DNA from: Heterohyrax brucei
Taxonomy: Eukaryota; Chordata; Mammalia; Hyracoidea; Procaviidae
Length of the DNA: 64,000 nucleotides
Reading direction: 5' to 3'
NCBI GenBank assembly: GCA_028571685.1
Contig: CM053146.1
Location: 24,339,431 to 24,403,430, forward strand
The position numbers and the translations under genes are program-made. The notes below the pieces were generated by a model that worked only from the letters and a program-made list of their open reading frames with translations, ran no database searches and was not told the DNA's origin. Every line of letters starts with the position of its first letter. The first letter of the stretch is position 1. Positions 52,701 to 58,700 of the stretch are shown here, in pieces.

Positions 52701-55700
52701 CTGAAAACACAACCAAGCTAGTTTCAGCAGAAAGAGATTGATTACAGTGATCAACAGGAAGGCAGGTAGAAGAGATGAAATCTGGGTGAAGCTAGAGTCA
52801 GAAACCCAGCTATACGTAAGAGCATGCAGGACTTCCCAAGACAGCTGCTGCTTCTGCCAGAATCTAGTTAGTTTGAATCTATCAGGCACTCCTTGGAAAC
52901 CCTGTGAGGCAATCGGCTGTGTCCTATAGGGTTGCTGTGAATAATAATTGACTCAACAGTAATGAGTAATAGTAGTTGCCTGCCAGGCTCAGCAAGATAG
53001 CAACTAGTAGCATTGGGAAGTTGGTGCTGCAGATGGAGGCAAGAGAACAAACGATTTCTGCCAGAATCACATAGTTGTCTCGGCAGAGAAGGAAGCAGCT
53101 ATAATAGCTGCTGGCCCCAGAACGAGGCTGCTTTACTGTGATCTGTCCCAGCCCAGTATATCCTTTGTACCTTCCTTCTTCCCTTAGTTAACTGTTGTGT
53201 ATTCACACTTCCTGTAAATGCATCTGTATAGCATTCAGAAACCCTGATGGTGAAGTAGTGAAGAGCTACAGCTTCTAACAAAAAGGCAAGCTGTTTGAAT
53301 CCATCAAGCACCCCTTGGAAACTTTATGGGACAATTCTACTCTGTCTTACAGCCTTGCGGTAGGTTGGCAATCAACTGGACAGCGCTGTGTTTAGGGTTT
53401 TTTTTTTTCCTTTGGTATGTGTCATTCAGAACCCTAGCTGCAAGGGCATATGGAAAATAGGATCTTTGTCTTTCCAGCTTCTGTACTATAGGAAGATGCA
53501 GTAGCAGATGACTGTAGATACTGATTAAACCCATTCCAAAGTGTGTGATAGGCTCTTTACAGAATGTGTGGATACCCAAAATCAAACCTTAGTCTTGTGT
53601 GCTTTGGGCTTATAGATCTACGCCTAAGGGATGGGCACAACACTGGGTGAATTGAAAGTAGAGTGCCCAGCAGGAGCTTTTTAGTCTCTCCAGTTATGTG
53701 ACAACCTGTTTCAGCTACTTGATTTCTATACTTTCTTTCCTACTTATGTTTAATTAATGTTTTTGTTCGTCATGCATTGAGAATACAAAGTTACCCTCAA
53801 GGAGAAAGATATTGACAAGCAAACAGCAGTTGGACATGGTTACCATCTGGCAGTGGAGGAATATGCACAGAGGCAAGAATAGATACGTCAGGGCAGAGTA
53901 TGCTGGGCCATGTTTCTGAGAGTAGGTGGCTCCAAAGCTAAGTGGTGGAGGTAGGGGGAGGTCTTCTGACACAAGGTGGCTTTAGAACCGAGTATGGAGG
54001 AGCCCTTTTGACAGGAGGTAGCTTGAGGCCTGAGCGTCCGTGTGTAGAGAGGGAGAACGAGCTGAGGTTGGGAAGTGCTTCTGAGAGGAGGTGGCTTTAG
54101 AGCTGAGTATATGTGGAGGGGTGAATACAGAGGTAGAGGAGAACAGAGAACAGCACAGTACGTACTGAGCTGCCTGTTGGAGAGTGTGGAACAAGAGCCT
54201 GGGGAGTGAACTGTTGGAGGTGAGGCAGGGCCAGAGAAAGGAGGCCTCAAAGAGAGTGCTGAGGAGTCCTCTGTTTTTTCCTGAGAGAAGAGCCTTGCCA
54301 TTGATGACTTTGGACCAGGCCAGTGCAGAAGTTGGGCATGGAATAAGGAGGGGGAGTAGGAATGTTTGCTTATAGGATTGTGATGAAAAATCTGCTGGAG
54401 CTGGGAGAGCCAGCACACTGGCCTAGCACGCAGGGAGTGGTGGGCTAGACCAGGGCAGAAGCCCCCAGTGCTTGCGTATGACTGGATTCCCTTATGAATT
54501 GTTGAAAGGTAAGTTGGGTGCTGTGCATCATGCTTTTTGTTTTAGGCTGAATGGTTTTTGCATTGTTATATTTGCTTTTTTTTTCTTTTAAGCTTAGAGT
54601 AATTAGAACCAAGAACAACTAAACTGAAGTGTGTTTGTGTGCTTCTTTGAGTTTAAGGTTGCCTGAAGTGAACACATGACTTTATTGACCTCATGCTTGG
54701 GTGATGTTCGAGAGTGAAAAATAGTGAAAAATGTGTTGGACTGGGGTTATGAAAGTAGCTATTAGAGAACATGTTTGGCTGAGCGAACACATTTAGGTTT
54801 GTTTATGTAGGTTTTTTTTCTTTTTCTTTTTCTTTTTAAAGCTTTTAGCTTAGATTGTGGATGTGAGATGCAGTTCTTAAGTCAGAGAATAATGATTGCA
54901 CTTCAAAAACATGTTGTACTCTGGGAGTTCCCATTTACTGTATCTAGCAAGTAAGGATGGCTAGCCCTTTATTCAAAAAACATTGGAATGTGTTTGTGTT
55001 TAGGCACTCTAAACAGGTTTTCTAGTTACCAGATAGCCCACATTTTCTCTGATGCTTCTTGTAAAAATCCAACCAGAATGCATTTGACACAATTTATTGT
55101 GATTTATGAATAGTAATTGAACTGCCCTCTTTTGTGGCCTGCAGGAGATACGGATTTAGCCGCCAGAGCAAAACAGAGAAGGTAAGAAAAGCCTAGATAG
55201 CGGGACAGCATATTTGAGAGATGGAAGTGCCCCCCTTTTGCCTCTGCTTTTGCCAGGTTGGGCAAGTATCTCCTTGGGAGCCCAAGAGGGTGGGAGGAGG
55301 GATGTTGCCCACCCATCTCAGACCCTGTGAAGTTGGGGCATCAGGATGTGCCAACTGTCTTTGGCTACCACATCTCCCTCCTGTGTTTCCAGCCTTCTCT
55401 GTCTGGGACCTTATGTGGGTGTAGAAGTTGAAAGTGAGATGCGACTGAAAGTTGTAGCCGCAGGGTCAATCATTTGGGAACTGATGAACTCTTAAAAGTA
55501 TAAAGATGAACTCTATTGCCAATAGAGACTCCAGACAGTGTGAACAGACATAGCAACAAGCTAGAACACAACCATAAATTACAAGTGTGCTTGATCCCAG
55601 TGTGGAATGATCAGATAAGTCAGAATAGGGTTTCTGCCTTCACCAAGGAGTTGCAAAGATGTGTATTAATTTATGTGTTTATTAATGACTCCTAATTGTC

Positions 55701-58700
55701 AGCAGCAGGGCAGGCATAAATCTTAGCATGCCAGACCTTTCCTGTGTCCCAGGCCCTCAGACACCTGAAGATCTGAAAACTAAGTGATATGTCTAGGATC
55801 CTCCAGTTCTTAAAGTGCCATAATACAAATCTGTCTGACATCAAAGCCTGTAATCTTAAGCACTGCCTTTCAACAAAAATGTGCCCAGTGAAGTGACTGC
55901 TGTCCATGGCCACTGGCCTCTTCAAATGGAGTCCTATAGCCTGGGATCTATTCATAACCTCTCTCTCATTTGCCACTAACTCTAGACTTTTTTAAATGGG
56001 TCACTACTCCTGCTGTTCTCCTTCCATGTCTGCTCTTGTCCAGGTCTCCTGTCCCTCCATCTTTCCAGGAAGCTTCTCTGACCTCCCCCTAGCCTCCTTC
56101 TGCTTCCCATGGTAGCTGTCATCTCAATCACTGCAAGCAGTGACAGAAACTAGGAACATACCTTCTAGAGCTGGGGCTGACTGAGTTCAAATCCTAACTC
56201 CTTTCTTAATAGTGACTTTAGACAGTTGACTTAATTGTACCTTATTTCACAGTGTCTATAAAATAGGAGCAGACGTTGTGCTTGCCTGACAGCTGGTCGT
56301 GAGGATTAAAATGTAAGGGACTCACAGTGATGTGACACATAGTAAACACGAATATTAGCAGTTATTGTTAGTTCGTTGACAATTATTTGGACACTGATTA
56401 TGATGTTTTTTCTTTTTTATTTTTACCACATGTGTGTTTTCACGCAACTAAATAATCGTTTCCTCCAGAGCACGATGTTTTACCTATTTAAGTATGCCAT
56501 GTGACATCTGGTGTGTATTAAGGAATTTAAATGTGTAGATGTAGCTTGTAAATAATCTTAAGTCTGAAAAAAATGTTTATATGTATGACTGTATTCTGAA
56601 ATAAGGCAGCTTTATTATGAAATGCCCACAAAATAGCATTCAACTTGGCCTTGTCTTGTGAACGTTTGATTATAAATCTTGTCACCTGTAGATATTTCCA
56701 GTAGGTAGGAGCTCAGGGTCTTCCCATGTTTGATTGTAGGCATGTGATAGAAAAGTACCCTAGAGCTGGGATGGTCCTTGAAGGGCACCCGAGTTCAACC
56801 CTAGAAGACTGCTATCCAGAAAAGGTAAGCCTGAGGTCACCCAGCTGGTGGATGGCAGATGTGAGGTTTAAACCAAGAAGACTAGGCTTGCAGCCCATGT
56901 TTTGAAAAATAATTAATCCAGGCTGTCTGAGCATGATGTGACCTGAGGCTGGGTCCAGAGCATGGAGCTTGATCACCAGGTGAAGTCACTAGATTTTAAT
57001 CCTTAAGACTAACTGTTTTCAAGGTTTTTAAACATTCTCAACAGTTAGAATTCTGTTTTCCATCTTGGCCCAGTATACACAATGCACACACAAACACAAT
57101 CACATCCTATGCACACATACCCCAGAGACAAAGTTTCACAAAATAATACTTAACCCTTACTGCTTACAAAGTATTCTGCTATGTTCTGTTATTTTTCTTC
57201 AACTTAGATGCTCCTTGTATCTGCCAGAGCCGTGACAGCACAGTGCTTAACAGCTTGGCTGCTAACCAAAAGATTGGGCAGTTCAAAGCCACCAGCTACT
57301 GCTTGGAACCTCCATGAGGCACTCCTACCCTGTCTTATAAGGTCACGATGAGTCAGAGTTGACTCAACAGCAATAGTTTTGGTTTGTTTTTTTGGTTCTA
57401 CTTGCTAGATTTTAGTCAGACCACTAATGTGCCTCGTGAAGAACCATGGTGGTGCAGTGGTTAAGTGCTGAGCTGTTAACTGAAAGATTAGCAGTTCAAA
57501 CCCAGCATCTACTCCGTGAGAGAAAGATGTGGCAGTCTCTTTCTATAAAAATTACAGACTTAGAAATGCTGTGGGGTGTTCTCTGTCCTGTGGGGTCACT
57601 GTCAGTGGGTTTGATTTTAGAATGAGCTTCACCTGGCAGTTTGAAAAAACACTACTTTTAGGTAGTAATCTGCTGTTGAAAGTATTCAGGTAGAAGAAAG
57701 GCCCAAAGTGTAAGGATAAGTCTGGTAATGTGTATGACTTGATATTAATTTAATCAGCAAGCGTGCTGGAAATGGAAGCAGGCATCGAACAGTCCCTGAA
57801 GCTCATCCTGTTCAGTCTGAAGCACAGATGGAAGCTCAGGTCTCTAGAGTTTTCCATTCTCTCTTAGGCAGTCTCGATTGTGTGCTTTCTCTCGCAGACT
57901 CGTGCCTCTTTGCATTGTTGCTCTTCCACCACACAGTTCCCTACTCGAGTGTTCAGTCGCTTTCCCATTTTCCCTTTCAGACTGACGAAAAGAAAGCAGC
58001 ACTTTCTGCAGGGCTTTCTGCAGCAGAAAAAGCTGAAGCCCATGAAGAAGATGAGCTCCAGGCAGCTGAAGAGGTATTGGCCTGAGTACACCCTCTGAGG
58101 TTTCTGTTTAAATCATTTCGGGAAAAACTTTGCTTTTATTCTCAGCTTTCCAAAATGACCAGCCACCCCCAACAGCGAGCTGTTGAGAGCTGGCCTGTCA
58201 TGCACAGTCCAGTCTTCTTAACCCACCAGTCATGAGGCCTTCCATAAAATACAGTCATGGAAAACCACCCTGGGATTTCACATGAAGACATATTTAGACA
58301 TTCTGCTTAACTCATAAGTGGTCACAACCCTAACTGCTCTTTGTCTTTATTCCTTATCAGAAGCGTATTCAGTCACTGATGACCAAGATGACTGCCATGG
58401 CCACTGAGGAGGTGAAGTAGGAGTGGTTGGGGGCAGGGGGCACTAAAGACATCTCCTATTTCCTGAGGTCTGTCTTTGGGGAAGCTTTCTATGAGTGTAT
58501 AGTGTTGCTCTCTGTGTAACCTCTGAGAGGTAGTCTTGAAAAGGACCCTTATGAGAGCAGGGTGGCAGCCACCATGTTCGAGTTTCAACCCAGCCTCCCT
58601 GTAACTGTAGGTTATACCCTGTGACAAAGGAATCTTTGTGCTCTGCTCCTTCTAGTGCCAACTGGGTGGAAAATGGAATACAGAGCTTATAAGTGGTCTC

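Larger units (their letters stand above)
47769..55144 (+). other. CCDC93 intron 7
   Basis: A 7.4-kb phase-2 intron. Repeats cluster at 49545-49745, 51085-52290 and 53235-54145. Nothing recognised in 47770-48235, 48315-49540, 49750-51080, 52290-52865 or 53415-53900, nor in 54150-55140 beyond a pyrimidine tract (TTTTC repeats, 54811-54836). Confidence 0.8.
55182..57980 (+). other. CCDC93 intron 8
   Basis: A 2.8-kb phase-0 intron with MIR and L2 relics and a pair of adjacent AfroSINEs 360-750 bp before exon 9. Nothing recognised in 55185-55765, 56380-56745 or 57625-57980; a CA-rich stretch lies near 57075-57120. Confidence 0.8.

Noticed and set aside
53888-54418. 176-codon minus-strand open frame
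   Set aside because: It overlaps a degenerate tandem repeat, which explains the lack of stops. There is no homology or promoter, so I did not call it a gene.
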